A stretch of DNA of 64,000 bases from Anaerolineaceae bacterium oral taxon 439 (GCA_001717545.1 CP017039.1:2418001-2482000); one strand, 5' to 3'. Numbered from the stretch's first letter, positions 1 to 9,276 are shown. Numbers and translations: made by a program. Notes: a model not told the origin generated them from the sequence alone.

Positions 1-1
1 C

Positions 2-505
2 GACACCGCCGCCTCTCACAGTCGGGCGTTCCTCGTCCAGACCATGGGCCGCGACTGCGGTTATCTTGCGGTCCAATCCGCGATGATCTCCGGAGCGGAA
101 GTCGCGCTGATCCCGGAAACGCCGATATCCGTCGAAGAAGTCGCTCAAATTATCGAAAGCTCCTATAAACGCGGCAAGAAACACTGCATCGTCGTCATCG
201 CGGAAGGTTACCCCATCCCGATGGGCGAACTCGCGTCGCAGCTGGACAACATGGACCTTGGGTTCAAGTGCCGTGAGACCAACCTCTCCTACGTGCAGCG
301 CGGCGGATCCCCGACCGCTTTCGACCGGATCCTCGCTTCGAGAATGGGCTATAAAGCGATCGAATTTATTACCACTGGGAAATTCGGCGTCATGACCGCG
401 ATCTCCGAACGCGCGATCGTTCCCTTCCCGATCGAAGATCTCGTCGGAAAACATCGCAGCGTCTCTCCGGAATATATCGATATCTCGAATATCCTCTCGC
501 GCTGA
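2..505 (+). CDS. pfkA: 6-phosphofructokinase, 3' part (5' end outside window)
   Basis: C-terminal part of an ATP- or PPi-dependent 6-phosphofructokinase, which phosphorylates fructose-6-phosphate in glycolysis. The open frame runs from base 2, so the N-terminal nucleotide-binding half is missing. The motif QTMGRDCGYLA matches the family's MGR segment, where Met, Gly and Arg bind fructose-6-phosphate. It is followed by a helix ending ALIPE and by GYKAIEF and KFGVM, the usual C-terminal blocks. The reading frame closes with TGA at 503-505, just before a strong terminator. The family is clear, but phosphoryl-donor specificity is set by residues upstream of the window and cannot be judged. Confidence 0.92.
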   Translation, partial: DTAASHSRAFLVQTMGRDCGYLAVQSAMISGAEVALIPETPISVEEVAQIIESSYKRGKKHCIVVIAEGYPIPMGELASQLDNMDLGFKCRETNLSYVQRGGSPTAFDRILASRMGYKAIEFITTGKFGVMTAISERAIVPFPIEDLVGKHRSVSPEYIDISNILSR

Positions 506-522
506 CCCCCAAACGCGGACTC

Positions 523-560
523 AAAACGGGAGAAAGAAACGCGGATTCTTCTCCCGTTTT
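523..560. terminator. bidirectional intrinsic terminator between pfkA and uvrB
   Basis: A perfect 12-bp inverted repeat, AAAACGGGAGAA at 523-534 and its complement at 549-560, encloses a 14-base loop. The A-run and T-run at the two outer edges make it usable in both directions. It lies between the convergent ends of pfkA and uvrB and probably stops both transcripts. Confidence 0.85.
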
Positions 561-566
561 CCGTAT

Positions 567-2618
567 TTATTTAAACGGGACCTCGCCAGCCATGAGCCTG
601 GCGCGTTGCCATGGGGACGCGTTCGTCACGTCCGCCAGCATTCCGCGCAGCTCGTACACGCTGTCCCGAAGCTCGGCGGCGCGCTCAAACTCCAAGTTCT
701 TCGCCGCCTCTTTCATCTCCCGCTCTAACTGCGCCAGCGTATGCTTCAGCTCGTTCGTCGGAAGCGATTTCTTCGCCGCCCGATACTCCGCCCGGTCCTC
801 GGCAATCTGCGCCGAGGTTGTCAGCCGTTCGGAGAGATCGTAAACGCCCTTCATGATCGTCATCGGCTGGATCTGATGCGCCTCGTTATAAGCCTGCTGC
901 TTTTTCCTTCGCCGCGCCGTCTCGTCCAGCGCATAGCGCATCGAATCGGTCACCTTATCCGCGTACATCAGAACCTTCCCCTCGACGTTCCGCGCCGCCC
1001 GCCCGATCGTCTGAATCAGCGAGACGCCCGAGCGGAGGAACCCTTCCTTATCCGCGTCTAATATCGCGACCAGCGACACCTCCGGCAAGTCGAGCCCTTC
1101 GCGAAGCAGGTTAATCCCGACGATAACGTCGTACGTCCCCAACCGCATGTCGCGCAGGATCGAAATCCGCTCCAGCGTATCGACCTCCGAATGCAGGTAT
1201 TGGACCTTGATCTCGTTATCCTTCAGGTAATCGGTCAGATCCTCTGCCATCCGTTTTGTCAGCGTCGTGACCAAAACGCGCTGATTCTTTTCCGTCCGGA
1301 TCCGAATCTCATAGATCAGGTCGTCGATCTGACCTTCGATCGGACGGACCTCGACGACCGGATCGAGGAGCCCGGTCGGGCGGATAATCTGCTCCGCGGT
1401 CAGCTCCGTTCGAGCCAGCTCATATGGCCCCGGCGTCGCGCTCGTGTAAATCGTCGTCCCCATGACGCCCTCGAATTCCTCGAACGTCAGCGGGCGGTTA
1501 TCCATCGCGCTCGGGAGCCGGAACCCGTAATCGCTGAGAATCTGCTTTCGCGCCCGGTCCCCGTTGTACATCCCACGAATCTGCGGCACGGTCATATGCG
1601 ATTCGTCAATAAACAGCAGATAATTCGACGGCAGGTAGTCCATCAGCGTCCAGGGATGCGACCCCGGCGCACGTTGGTCCATATGCCGCGAGTAGTTCTC
1701 AATCCCCGCGCAGTACCCCGTCGCTCGAATCATCTCCAGATCAAAATTCGTCCGCTGCTCGATCCGCTGCGCTTCGAGGAACATCCCGCGATCCTTAAAA
1801 TACCGGATCCGCTCCGCGAGCTCCGCTTCAATATCCGCGAGCGCCTGCTTCATGCGCGATTCTTCCGTGATATAGTGTTTCGCGGGAAAAACCTGAATTT
1901 CGTCTTCTACGCGAAGAACCTCCCCGGTAAGCGGATTAATCGCGGTAATTTTTTCGATCTCGTCGTCGAAATAAGAAATCCGGTACACGAGCGAATCTTC
2001 GTAAGCCGGATAAATATCGAGCGTATCGCCGCGGACGCGGAACGTTCCGGCGTGAAAGTCCGTGTCGTTCCGCTCGTAACGATTCTCGATCAGGTTGCGT
2101 AAAAGCGCGTTGCGGCGATGAATCGCACCGGTCTTCAGCGTAATCACCGCTTTCCCGTACGCTTCCGGATCGCCCAGACCATAGATACAGCTGACCGACG
2201 CAATAATAATCACATCCGACCGCGACGACAGCGCGGCAGTCGCCGCCAGCCGCAGCCGGTCGATCTCATCGTTCGTATCAACCTCTTTTTCAATATATAA
2301 ATCACGGCGCGGAACGTAAGCCTCCGGCTGATAATAGTCATAATAAGAAACGAAATATTCGACCGCGTTATTCGGAAAAAACTCTTTAAATTCGGCGTAC
2401 AGCTGCGCCGCCAGTGTTTTATTATGCGCCATGACGACGGCGGGGATTTGCAGCTCCTGAATAATATTCGCCATCGTAAACGTTTTCCCCGTCCCAGTCG
2501 CCCCTAAGAGGACCTGATGACGGTTGCCGGCGCGGACGCCGTCGACCAGCTCGCGGATCGCCTGCGGCTGGTCCCCCATCGGCTGATACGGCGCGTGAAG
2601 GTCAAAAAGTTGATGCAT
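567..2618 (-). CDS. uvrB: excinuclease ABC subunit UvrB
   Basis: UvrB is the damage-verification helicase-like subunit of UvrABC nucleotide excision repair. The 683-residue length is normal. Visible features in order: Walker A GATGTGKT near residue 40, the beta-hairpin region [12 protein letters not shown] that clamps damaged DNA, the helicase motif [13 protein letters not shown], the C-terminal helicase domain with REGLDLPE and QTIGRAARN, and a C-terminal UVR coiled-coil motif (LERE...[12 protein letters not shown]) that contacts UvrC and UvrA. The ATG at 2618 has GGAG about eight bases upstream. It stands alone, with a TATAAT just ahead. No uvrA or uvrC is in the window. Nothing looks damaged. 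Confidence 0.97.
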   Translation of the reverse strand: MHQLFDLHAPYQPMGDQPQAIRELVDGVRAGNRHQVLLGATGTGKTFTMANIIQELQIPAVVMAHNKTLAAQLYAEFKEFFPNNAVEYFVSYYDYYQPEAYVPRRDLYIEKEVDTNDEIDRLRLAATAALSSRSDVIIIASVSCIYGLGDPEAYGKAVITLKTGAIHRRNALLRNLIENRYERNDTDFHAGTFRVRGDTLDIYPAYEDSLVYRISYFDDEIEKITAINPLTGEVLRVEDEIQVFPAKHYITEESRMKQALADIEAELAERIRYFKDRGMFLEAQRIEQRTNFDLEMIRATGYCAGIENYSRHMDQRAPGSHPWTLMDYLPSNYLLFIDESHMTVPQIRGMYNGDRARKQILSDYGFRLPSAMDNRPLTFEEFEGVMGTTIYTSATPGPYELARTELTAEQIIRPTGLLDPVVEVRPIEGQIDDLIYEIRIRTEKNQRVLVTTLTKRMAEDLTDYLKDNEIKVQYLHSEVDTLERISILRDMRLGTYDVIVGINLLREGLDLPEVSLVAILDADKEGFLRSGVSLIQTIGRAARNVEGKVLMYADKVTDSMRYALDETARRRKKQQAYNEAHQIQPMTIMKGVYDLSERLTTSAQIAEDRAEYRAAKKSLPTNELKHTLAQLEREMKEAAKNLEFERAAELRDSVYELRGMLADVTNASPWQRARLMAGEVPFK

Positions 2619-2635
2619 ATCGAATCTCCGCTCTT

Positions 2636-2641
2636 ATTATA
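2636..2641 (-). promoter_or_regulatory. candidate -10 box of uvrB
   Basis: On the minus strand TATAAT lies 17 bases before the uvrB start codon, which would leave a leader of about ten bases holding only the GGAG ribosome site. The matching -35 position reads CTGAAA, a poor match. No SOS-type LexA box was recognised here. Confidence 0.4.
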
Positions 2642-2719
2642 ACGGATATCGAACAGAATTTCAGAAAACCAACGAAAAATCGCAGGAACCGTTTTGACAA
2701 CAGGTTTCAAATTAACGCA

Positions 2720-3229
2720 TCAGACCCGCTTCCGCAGCGAAAACGCCGGCTCGGACTCAACCCGGACCCGATCCTCATGATCGATATAGCGCCAATACCC
2801 GTCGTCCAACCGGAACCCCTCGAAGCCCGCGTCCTTATAAAACGTCAGCGCCGCCTGATTCGATCGCGCGCAGTTCAGAATTAACAGCGGCAACCCCTCC
2901 CGCTGCGCGATCAGCTCCGCCATCTTCATCATCAATGTCCCCAATCCGCGGCCGCGAAATGGTTCTTTGACCCGGAATGAGCTGATAAACAGGTAGCGGT
3001 CCTCGGGACTGAACGTTGGGTTCGGCTCCTTCTTCGTAAGGAATACCTGCCCAACGATTCCGTCGTCCGGCGACTCAGCGATCAGCGCCGTCGTCAATCC
3101 GATCAGCTGGTTCCTGAAAACCTCGCGGTAGACCTTCCGATAACGCGCATATTCCCCGTCCCATTCGATCAGCGGCAAGTCCTCCTCGACCATCTTCCGG
3201 ATCCTGACCCTATCCAACCATTCGCTCAC
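2720..3229 (-). CDS. GNAT-family N-acetyltransferase
   Basis: A 169-residue GNAT acyltransferase. It would use acetyl-CoA to acetylate an unidentified amine. The acetyl-CoA pyrophosphate loop is visible as RGRGLGTLMM, and the C-terminal half has LNCARSNQAALTFYKDAGFE, the usual last helix and strand. The start is GTG at 3229: it is the only start that keeps the first beta strand (VRIRKMVEEDLPLI), and it lies inside the last 20 bases of the upstream DHH-CBS-CCA gene, so the two are translationally coupled. The substrate cannot be inferred; the coupling hints at a tRNA- or nucleotide-related housekeeping operon, but that is speculation. Confidence 0.85.
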   Translation of the reverse strand: MSEWLDRVRIRKMVEEDLPLIEWDGEYARYRKVYREVFRNQLIGLTTALIAESPDDGIVGQVFLTKKEPNPTFSPEDRYLFISSFRVKEPFRGRGLGTLMMKMAELIAQREGLPLLILNCARSNQAALTFYKDAGFEGFRLDDGYWRYIDHEDRVRVESEPAFSLRKRV

Positions 3230-5906
3230 CCGTCCCCCCTTTCCGCTCCGTCCGATCCAGCGCGCCCTCCCGTTCCAGCTCCGAAATCAGCCGCATCCGC
3301 AGCGCGGCCTCCTCTTCATCACGCTCGATCTCGCCGTCGATCCGCGCCGCGCGAAGCCGATCCAAAACCTCCCGCATCCATGCCCCCGGCGGATACCCCA
3401 TCTTTTTCAGGAACGCGCCGTCGGTCGCCGGCCGCCGGTGACGCCAGCCGCATAAATAATCGCGAAGGAATGCGTGAATCGCGGCGTCGTCCGACATTGC
3501 GTCATAGCAAAACAGCGACGCGAACGGAACCTTTTCCAAAAAGAAAACCGCTTCGCTCCGCCGCGATTTCAGCTTCGCCGCGAACCCGCTGAAAAGCGAT
3601 TCCAGCCCGCGGATCGCGGCGGCGACGCGCGCCGGGAACTGGAACCGATCGCAAAGCGCCTCGATCGTCGTCCGCCGCTCCGTTCCCAGCCAGGAAATCA
3701 GCCCTCCCCAGCTCGCCAGAAAATCCGGGAGCTCCGCGTCCGCCTCGATCCAGGCGCTGTCGAACGGAAACGCGACGAGACGGCGGTAATCCGCGGTGTC
3801 CTGCGTCGTCCAGTGCAGGTCTGGATGAACGTTTTTTAACAGGCCCAGCGCCTCCAGCCGCGCGAAACAGGCCGGCGGATCACTCTCCTTAAACAACAGC
3901 TGGAATTCATGGCGGATACGCTGACCGGAAACCTGCTTCAGGAGGCTCCCGCTCAAGCGCAGCCGTTCCAGCGTATTCGCCTCGATCGTAAACGCGAACC
4001 GCTGTTCAAAGCGAATCGCGCGGATCATCCGTGTCGGATCGTCAGTGAAGGAAAGCGAATGCAGCGTACGGATTTGCCGCTGCGTCAGGTCATTCATCCC
4101 ACCCCAGAAATCGAGAAGATCGCCGAACGCTTCGCCGTCCAGCCGAAGCGCCAGCGTATTAATCGTGAAATCGCGCCGATGCAAATCCAGTTTAATCGAA
4201 CTGCGTTCGACAGTCGGGAGCGCCGTGGGGTAATCGTAAAACTCTGTTCGCGCGGAAATCAGGTCGAGAGAATCGGGGAGTCCTTCGTTCGTTCCCGCCG
4301 AAAAGGGCGCCGCGCCCGGCTTCAGCGAACCAACCTCCCACTTCGCCGTGCCAAATTGCGGATGCGACCGGATGACGCCGCCGTATCGGCCGGCTAAGCG
4401 CCGCGCGACCGCAACCGCGTCCCCCTCGATAACAATATCGAAATCCTTAACCGGGAGCCCTAAGAGTAGGTCGCGGACAAATCCGCCGACGATATAAACC
4501 GGATATCGGAACTGCCGCGCGATCTCGGAAACGGCGTCGATCAGCGCCCGCGCCACGGGCGAAAGCGCCGCCGCTAATTTTTCGCGATAATTCCGCCGCT
4601 CGCATTGAAGTCCGCCGCGAAGCGCCTGGATCAGGTCGGTCCGCGTCACGATTCCCGTAATTTTCCCCCCGTCCGCGTCACGGACCGGAATCTGACCCCA
4701 GCCCGACAGGCTCATCATCTCGCGCACCGTCTCGACCATGTCGTCGGCGGTCACGGAATAATCGCCGATATCCATGATCTCAGAAATTGGTTTATTCAGC
4801 TGAAACGCGCGCGCATGATCGAGCTGACGACGGTTCAGCAGCCCGACCAGCCTCCCGTCCTGATCGACGACGGGGAAACCTTCATATCCGTAGCGCTGGA
4901 CAATCGCCGAAGCCTCCTGAACCGTAAGCCCACTCTGGAGCGTCAGCGGATTCGCCGATTGAATCGACGCGACCGTCAGCGGCGGCGAAACGTACGCAGG
5001 AAGAATCGAAACCAGCCGCTCGCGAACCTCCGCCATCTTCGCGTCCGTCGTCTCGCTCTCGTCGAGCGCGATCAGCCCCGCCGCCGCGCGCGCGTGCCCG
5101 CCGCCATGAAAATTCTTCATGACCTGACCGACGTTGATCCGGTCGTTCGTCGCCCGCCCGATCATGCGCAGTCCGACCCTCGTCCGCAGCAGGATAAAAA
5201 TCGCGTCCGGGTTCATCATGTCGCGTAAATAATGCGCGACGGTCGAGTATTCGTCATGAATATCCGTCGCGTCGGCGGTCGCTAAAACGATCTCTTCTCC
5301 CGCGATCCGAAGCGTCTCGGCCGACGCCAGGCAGCGGTCCGCCAGGACGAGCTGATTCTCGGTCAGCGGCTGACGCAGGTACCGCTGAAGAACGTTAAGA
5401 TCCGCGCCCTGCTCGACGAGCCAGGTCGCGGCGCGCATGTCCTCAACCGTCGTCGAACCGTATGTCAGGTTTCCCGTATCCTCGTAAATCCCCAGGAGCA
5501 GCAAATTCGCCGCTTCCTGTCTCAGTTTAATTTCGCGACGGCGCAGCTCACGAATCAGAATACTCGTGCACGCCCCCAACGCTTCGAACCGGCAGTCCCA
5601 ATCCGGCGACAACGACGTACCGGGAAGATGATGATCGACGACACTGATCTCCGTATCCGCGCCGACGAATCCCTGCGAAAAGAGACGGTGTGTATCGACA
5701 AGAAGGATCCGCGCCGCTTTTTCGTTCGGGAGCTGCCTGATCAGTTGAAACGGGAATTCGTTCCGATACTCTTTCAGGAAAACCGCGACGTTGCGGTTAA
5801 CATGAATCGGACGCGCCGCGATATAATCAGGATAAATCAGCTGCGCCGCCGCCAGCGAAGCGATCGCGTCAAAATCCGCGTGTTCATGGGTAAAGATCAG
5901 CTTCAT
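3210..5906 (-). CDS. DHH phosphoesterase - CBS pair - tRNA nucleotidyltransferase (CCA-type) fusion
   Basis: An 898-residue three-part enzyme. Residues 1-300 form a DHH/DHHA1 phosphoesterase (HEHADFDAIAS, VDTHRLF, VVDHHL, GGGHARAAAG). About 305-430 is a pair of CBS domains, usually adenine-nucleotide sensors. About 465 to the end is a class II tRNA nucleotidyltransferase/poly(A) polymerase (YIVGGFVRDLLLG, KDFDIVIEGDA with the DxD metal site, RRDFTINTLA). This architecture is known in several phyla, where it adds all or part of the tRNA CCA end. I place the start at ATG 5906: it has GGAG seven bases upstream, whereas the in-frame TTG two codons earlier would sit right against that site. It overlaps the GNAT gene by 20 bases. 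Confidence 0.9.
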   Translation of the reverse strand: MKLIFTHEHADFDAIASLAAAQLIYPDYIAARPIHVNRNVAVFLKEYRNEFPFQLIRQLPNEKAARILLVDTHRLFSQGFVGADTEISVVDHHLPGTSLSPDWDCRFEALGACTSILIRELRRREIKLRQEAANLLLLGIYEDTGNLTYGSTTVEDMRAATWLVEQGADLNVLQRYLRQPLTENQLVLADRCLASAETLRIAGEEIVLATADATDIHDEYSTVAHYLRDMMNPDAIFILLRTRVGLRMIGRATNDRINVGQVMKNFHGGGHARAAAGLIALDESETTDAKMAEVRERLVSILPAYVSPPLTVASIQSANPLTLQSGLTVQEASAIVQRYGYEGFPVVDQDGRLVGLLNRRQLDHARAFQLNKPISEIMDIGDYSVTADDMVETVREMMSLSGWGQIPVRDADGGKITGIVTRTDLIQALRGGLQCERRNYREKLAAALSPVARALIDAVSEIARQFRYPVYIVGGFVRDLLLGLPVKDFDIVIEGDAVAVARRLAGRYGGVIRSHPQFGTAKWEVGSLKPGAAPFSAGTNEGLPDSLDLISARTEFYDYPTALPTVERSSIKLDLHRRDFTINTLALRLDGEAFGDLLDFWGGMNDLTQRQIRTLHSLSFTDDPTRMIRAIRFEQRFAFTIEANTLERLRLSGSLLKQVSGQRIRHEFQLLFKESDPPACFARLEALGLLKNVHPDLHWTTQDTADYRRLVAFPFDSAWIEADAELPDFLASWGGLISWLGTERRTTIEALCDRFQFPARVAAAIRGLESLFSGFAAKLKSRRSEAVFFLEKVPFASLFCYDAMSDDAAIHAFLRDYLCGWRHRRPATDGAFLKKMGYPPGAWMREVLDRLRAARIDGEIERDEEEAALRMRLISELEREGALDRTERKGGTGERMVG

Positions 5907-6069
5907 TTTCAAGCTCCAACATCGATCTCAGCCATACCTCCCTTTTATTGTACTTCAGGAGGAACTCCGTAATTCATGATTAAGCGGCGCTTACTTTTAT
6001 ACGGTTGGGCATGTGGAAATTTGAAACACAGACCAGACTTCACCAATTCCCGCGAGGCGTGTCAACTTA

Positions 6070-6078
6070 TGGTAAAAT
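6070..6078 (+). promoter_or_regulatory. candidate extended -10 promoter of rpmB; rest of gap 5907-6205
   Basis: TGGTAAAAT is an extended -10 box about 130 bases before rpmB. No good -35 is seen at the matching distance. The remaining part of the 299-base gap between the divergent genes shows no RNA structure, repeat or small gene that I could support. Confidence 0.35.
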
Positions 6079-6205
6079 ATTTTCCGGCTTGGTTGAAAAC
6101 CAAACGACACGATGGATTGATCATGGGGTCGTCGTGAGGAACAGCGTTAGGAAACGCCGCCGCGCGAGATACCGGGGAAAACTTAGAACGAAAGGAAATA
6201 CTGAA

Positions 6206-6391
6206 ATGGCGAAATGTGAAATTTGCGGAAAAACGACAACGTTCGGGCATAACCGAAGTTTCTCGCAGCGAGCGACCAACCGTCCGTTTTATCCCAATTT
6301 GCAGCGAGTGACCTTATTCGTCGATGGCGTGAAAGTCCGGAAGACGTTATGCACGAAGTGCATCCGCACCATGTCGAAAATCGAAAAGTAA
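6206..6391 (+). CDS. rpmB: 50S ribosomal protein L28
   Basis: Large-subunit ribosomal protein L28, 61 residues, normal for the family. The first residues, MAKCEICGK, and the late CTKC give a CxxC...CxxC zinc-binding set at positions 4, 7, 49 and 52, so this is the zinc-containing form. SQRATNRPFYPNLQ is the conserved L28 core. The start is ATG 6206, behind AGGAA at a suitable spacing; the frame stays open further upstream but has no family similarity there. It is a single-gene unit closed by a strong terminator. Confidence 0.96.
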   Translation: MAKCEICGKTTTFGHNRSFSQRATNRPFYPNLQRVTLFVDGVKVRKTLCTKCIRTMSKIEK

Positions 6392-6410
6392 ACCTTCCAA
6401 TTCTGCATAT

Positions 6411-6438
6411 AAAAAAGAGGCTTGAGCCTCTTTTTTTT
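6411..6438 (+). terminator. intrinsic terminator after rpmB
   Basis: Stem AAAAAAGAGGC at 6411-6421 pairs perfectly with GCCTCTTTTTT at 6426-6436, with a TTGA loop and a run of eight T. It is a textbook Rho-independent terminator 20 bases past the L28 stop. Confidence 0.93.
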
Positions 6439-6573
6439 GCCGATTCGCCCGTCATACCGGGGCCGTCTTTCGAATCAGCCCCAATGGAGCGCTCAGCCTT
6501 CAAAACCGAATCGAAACCGGCTCGCCAGTATGCATCAGGTTTATCGCGTAGCTTCGCCGTTCCAGGGATCGGG

Positions 6574-6579
6574 TATAAT
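6574..6579 (+). promoter_or_regulatory. -10 box of esterase gene, probably leaderless
   Basis: A perfect TATAAT ends eight bases before the ATG at 6588. Transcription would start at or within a few bases of the start codon, and no Shine-Dalgarno sequence exists. The -35 region has no recognisable hexamer. Confidence 0.55.
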
Positions 6580-6587
6580 TTTCAGAC

Positions 6588-7415
6588 ATGCGCAAGACCT
6601 TTTTCCGATCCGCACTTCTCGTCCTGATGGCCTGCATCCTCCGCCCGTACGTCGTGAACGGCTGTCCAGCTGGAACTCCCGGACAGCGGATCGAATTTCA
6701 TATAGAAGCGCCCGGCGCGTCCCGACGCGGCGCGTTCGCCGTCTACGTTCCGCCCTGCTACGATCCCGACCGTAAGGACCCATATCCGCTCCTGATCCTG
6801 CTGCATGGACATGACATGTCGCTGCAAACCTGGGACCAGCTCGGACTCAACGCCGCCTACAGCAGCTACGCGAAGTCCGTTAACCACAAGCCATATATTA
6901 TCCTGACGATTCTCGAATCGAACAACCTTATATCCCTTAACGCGTCCGAATTCGATCTCTTTATCCTGAACGATATTCTCCCATGGGTTGAAAGCAACTT
7001 CAACACCGGCGGAAGTCGAAAGCTCCGCGCGCTCGGCGGCATCTCCCGCGGAGCTTACTGGGCCGCCGATATCGTCTTCCGTCACCCGGATATATTCGAG
7101 ACCGTCGGGCTGCATTCACTTCCCGGCTCCCCCTTCTACGACCTCGAGTTTCATTACCTCGCCGAAGAAGCCAGCGAAAACGGCGATACCTTTAACGTTT
7201 CCCTCGACATCGGCGAAAAAGACCCCTACGGCCCTGGAAGCCAGGTCTTCGAAAAACAGCTCGAAAACGAAAAAATCCCCTACCGATCGCTCGTTCAGCC
7301 GGGGGACCACTCGCTGTCTTACTGGGAAACGTATCTGGCCGATTATCTGACCTGGTACGGGAAATCGTTCGCCGTCGACGAGAAATCCGCGTCCAGCGGC
7401 AGCGTCGCCAAATAG
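6588..7415 (+). CDS. secreted alpha/beta-hydrolase, esterase D-like
   Basis: A 275-residue exported serine hydrolase. Residues 1 to about 24 form a signal peptide (basic start, hydrophobic stretch, then VVNG). The mature part has LLILLHGHDMS, which supplies the oxyanion region, the nucleophile elbow GISRG with Ser about 153, and late Asp and His candidates in LDIGEKDPYG and QPGDHSLSYW. The family resembles esterase D/feruloyl-esterase-type enzymes acting on acyl esters, often on plant polysaccharide side chains; the substrate is not known here. The start follows a TATAAT by eight bases. Its last 73 bases overlap the convergent ribF gene. Confidence 0.8.
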   Translation: MRKTFFRSALLVLMACILRPYVVNGCPAGTPGQRIEFHIEAPGASRRGAFAVYVPPCYDPDRKDPYPLLILLHGHDMSLQTWDQLGLNAAYSSYAKSVNHKPYIILTILESNNLISLNASEFDLFILNDILPWVESNFNTGGSRKLRALGGISRGAYWAADIVFRHPDIFETVGLHSLPGSPFYDLEFHYLAEEASENGDTFNVSLDIGEKDPYGPGSQVFEKQLENEKIPYRSLVQPGDHSLSYWETYLADYLTWYGKSFAVDEKSASSGSVAK

Positions 7416-8320
7416 CCCCGCGCGAAATCAATATCCGACCCCACCTGCCGAACCAGCGCACTGCTATTCGAAAACTTCATCTCCGGACGAATAAACGCAT
7501 GGAAATCGATCCGCGCCGCTTTCCCGTACCCGTCGACCGACGCATCCAGCAAATACGACTCGATCGTCAGATCGCTCTTATCATAAAACGTCGGACGCAC
7601 GCCGATCGCCGTCACCGAATCATACCGTACGCCATCCAGCTCGGTCCGCGTAACGTAGACCCCATTCGCTAAAACGATTTTCTCATCCGGAAAGCGCAGG
7701 TTCAGCGTCGGAATACCGATCTTCGTTCCAAGCCTTACGCCATGCAGGATCGTATTCCGGATAAAAAAAGGATAGCCGAGAAGCCGCTTCGCGTTCGAAA
7801 CGTCTCCATCTCGAAGAAAAGCGCGAATCCGCGTAGACGAAATTTCCCCGTCAGGAAGCCGGAGACGCGGATGCACGATTAAATCGAACCCATACCGCCC
7901 GGCGACGCCGGCTAAAACCCGCTCCCTGCCCTCGCGATTTTTTCCCAGCGAAAAACCTTCTCCGACGCGAAGCTCCTTCATCCCAATCGCGCCCGCCAAC
8001 CGGCGCAGGAACGCATCCGCGGATTGGTCCGCGAGCGAACGGTCGAACGGGACGGAGATCATCGCGTCCAGCCCCAACGCGGCCGCGAATTCAGCCCCCT
8101 CTTCCGGAAGCAGGAGACGACTATTGACCGGGAGACGGCCAAAAAAAACCGCCGGAAGCGGCGAAAACGTCACGAGGACGGTCGGGAGCTTCCGCCTTCG
8201 CGCGCCCGCGATCATCGGGACCAGAATCGAACGGTGCCCGATATGAAAACCGTCGTAAGCGCCGATCGCCGCGACCGAAGCGTCAAACCGAATCGAATCA
8301 AAATCGGAAGCCAGCAGCAT
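7343..8320 (-). CDS. ribF: bifunctional riboflavin kinase / FAD synthetase
   Basis: RibF converts riboflavin to FMN and then FAD. The 325-residue protein has the N-terminal nucleotidyltransferase with GAYDGFHIGHRSIL (HxGH motif) and TRIRAFLRDGDVSNA, and the C-terminal riboflavin kinase with GTKIGIPTLNL (usually PTAN, here PTLN) and GVRPTF...ESYLLD. It is the last gene of the nusA operon, 35 bases after truB; truB-ribF adjacency is common in bacteria. The usual C-terminal helix ends near DFARGYLA; the extra tail of about 25 residues lies in the zone overlapping the convergent esterase gene. Confidence 0.94.
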   Translation of the reverse strand: MLLASDFDSIRFDASVAAIGAYDGFHIGHRSILVPMIAGARRRKLPTVLVTFSPLPAVFFGRLPVNSRLLLPEEGAEFAAALGLDAMISVPFDRSLADQSADAFLRRLAGAIGMKELRVGEGFSLGKNREGRERVLAGVAGRYGFDLIVHPRLRLPDGEISSTRIRAFLRDGDVSNAKRLLGYPFFIRNTILHGVRLGTKIGIPTLNLRFPDEKIVLANGVYVTRTELDGVRYDSVTAIGVRPTFYDKSDLTIESYLLDASVDGYGKAARIDFHAFIRPEMKFSNSSALVRQVGSDIDFARGYLATLPLDADFSSTANDFPYQVR

Positions 8321-8355
8321 ACGTTCAGCTTCTCACGGCCCTGCGGTCGCGCCCC

Positions 8356-9276
8356 TTACGAAATAAGCACCTTTTTCGGCTTCCAGAGCGCCGCCTCAGC
8401 GTCATACTGAAGAACGGCGACCAGCTCGCCCTGAAGCGAGACCGCTTTCGCGAACGCCGAATCCATGTTGATCGCGGCTTCCGCCTGAATCGCCCTCCCG
8501 CAGCGGATATCGCGTTCCAACTCAAGATCAAGCTGGATCTCCGTAAAATCCGCCAACGAGTCGATCGCCGGGATCAGGTACTGGTACCAGTCCCCATTCT
8601 CGAACGCGGCCTTCAGCTCCTCCAACGTCGCAGCCTGGCGAAGCGAAAAATGACCGCTTTTCGTACGCCGAAGCTCGCTCAAATACGCGCCGCAGCCCAA
8701 CGCCGCCCCGAGCTCATGCGCTAACGATCGGATATACGTCCCCGATGAACAGTCGACCTCGACGGAAATATCCGGCGGATTAAACTCAACCAGGTCGAAA
8801 GCGTAAATCGTAACGCGCCGCTCCGGAATCTCGAAAACTTCGCCGGCGCGCGCACGCTCGTACGCCTTTTTCCCGCCGATTTTCAACGCAGAATAATTCG
8901 GCGGGCGCTGGACAATTTCGCCGGTAAATTGCTTCATCGCCGCTGAAACGCTTTCCTCGTCCAGCTCCGGCGCGCCACCAGTCTTGACAACCTCGCCGTC
9001 CGCGTCATACGTATTCGAGACCGCGCCGAAAGTAAACTGCGCCTCGTAGCGTTTTCGATCGGTAATCAGGTATTCGCTGAGCCGGACCGCCGGCCCGACC
9101 AACAGGACCAGAACGCCGGACGCGCGTGGATCCAACGTTCCAATATGACCAATCCGACGGATTCCCGTTCCGCGCCGAACGATCTGTACGACGTCATGCG
9201 AAGTCATTCCCGGCGGCTTATCGACGACCAGAACGCCGGAAATCGTATTTTTATATTTCTTACTCTCTTCGTTCAA
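8356..9276 (-). CDS. truB: tRNA pseudouridine(55) synthase TruB
   Basis: TruB isomerises uridine 55 in the T-loop of tRNAs. The 306-residue protein has the family start SGVLVVDKPPGMTSHDVV, the catalytic aspartate in GTLDPRASGVL (Asp 49), RYEAQFTFG, the GGKKAYERAR segment and a PUA-like C-terminus. The start appears to be TTG at 9276, with AGGA about eight bases upstream; no nearer ATG would retain the conserved N-terminus. It lies in the nusA-infB-rbfA-nrnA operon, the usual place. Confidence 0.95.
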   Translation of the reverse strand: MNEESKKYKNTISGVLVVDKPPGMTSHDVVQIVRRGTGIRRIGHIGTLDPRASGVLVLLVGPAVRLSEYLITDRKRYEAQFTFGAVSNTYDADGEVVKTGGAPELDEESVSAAMKQFTGEIVQRPPNYSALKIGGKKAYERARAGEVFEIPERRVTIYAFDLVEFNPPDISVEVDCSSGTYIRSLAHELGAALGCGAYLSELRRTKSGHFSLRQAATLEELKAAFENGDWYQYLIPAIDSLADFTEIQLDLELERDIRCGRAIQAEAAINMDSAFAKAVSLQGELVAVLQYDAEAALWKPKKVLIS

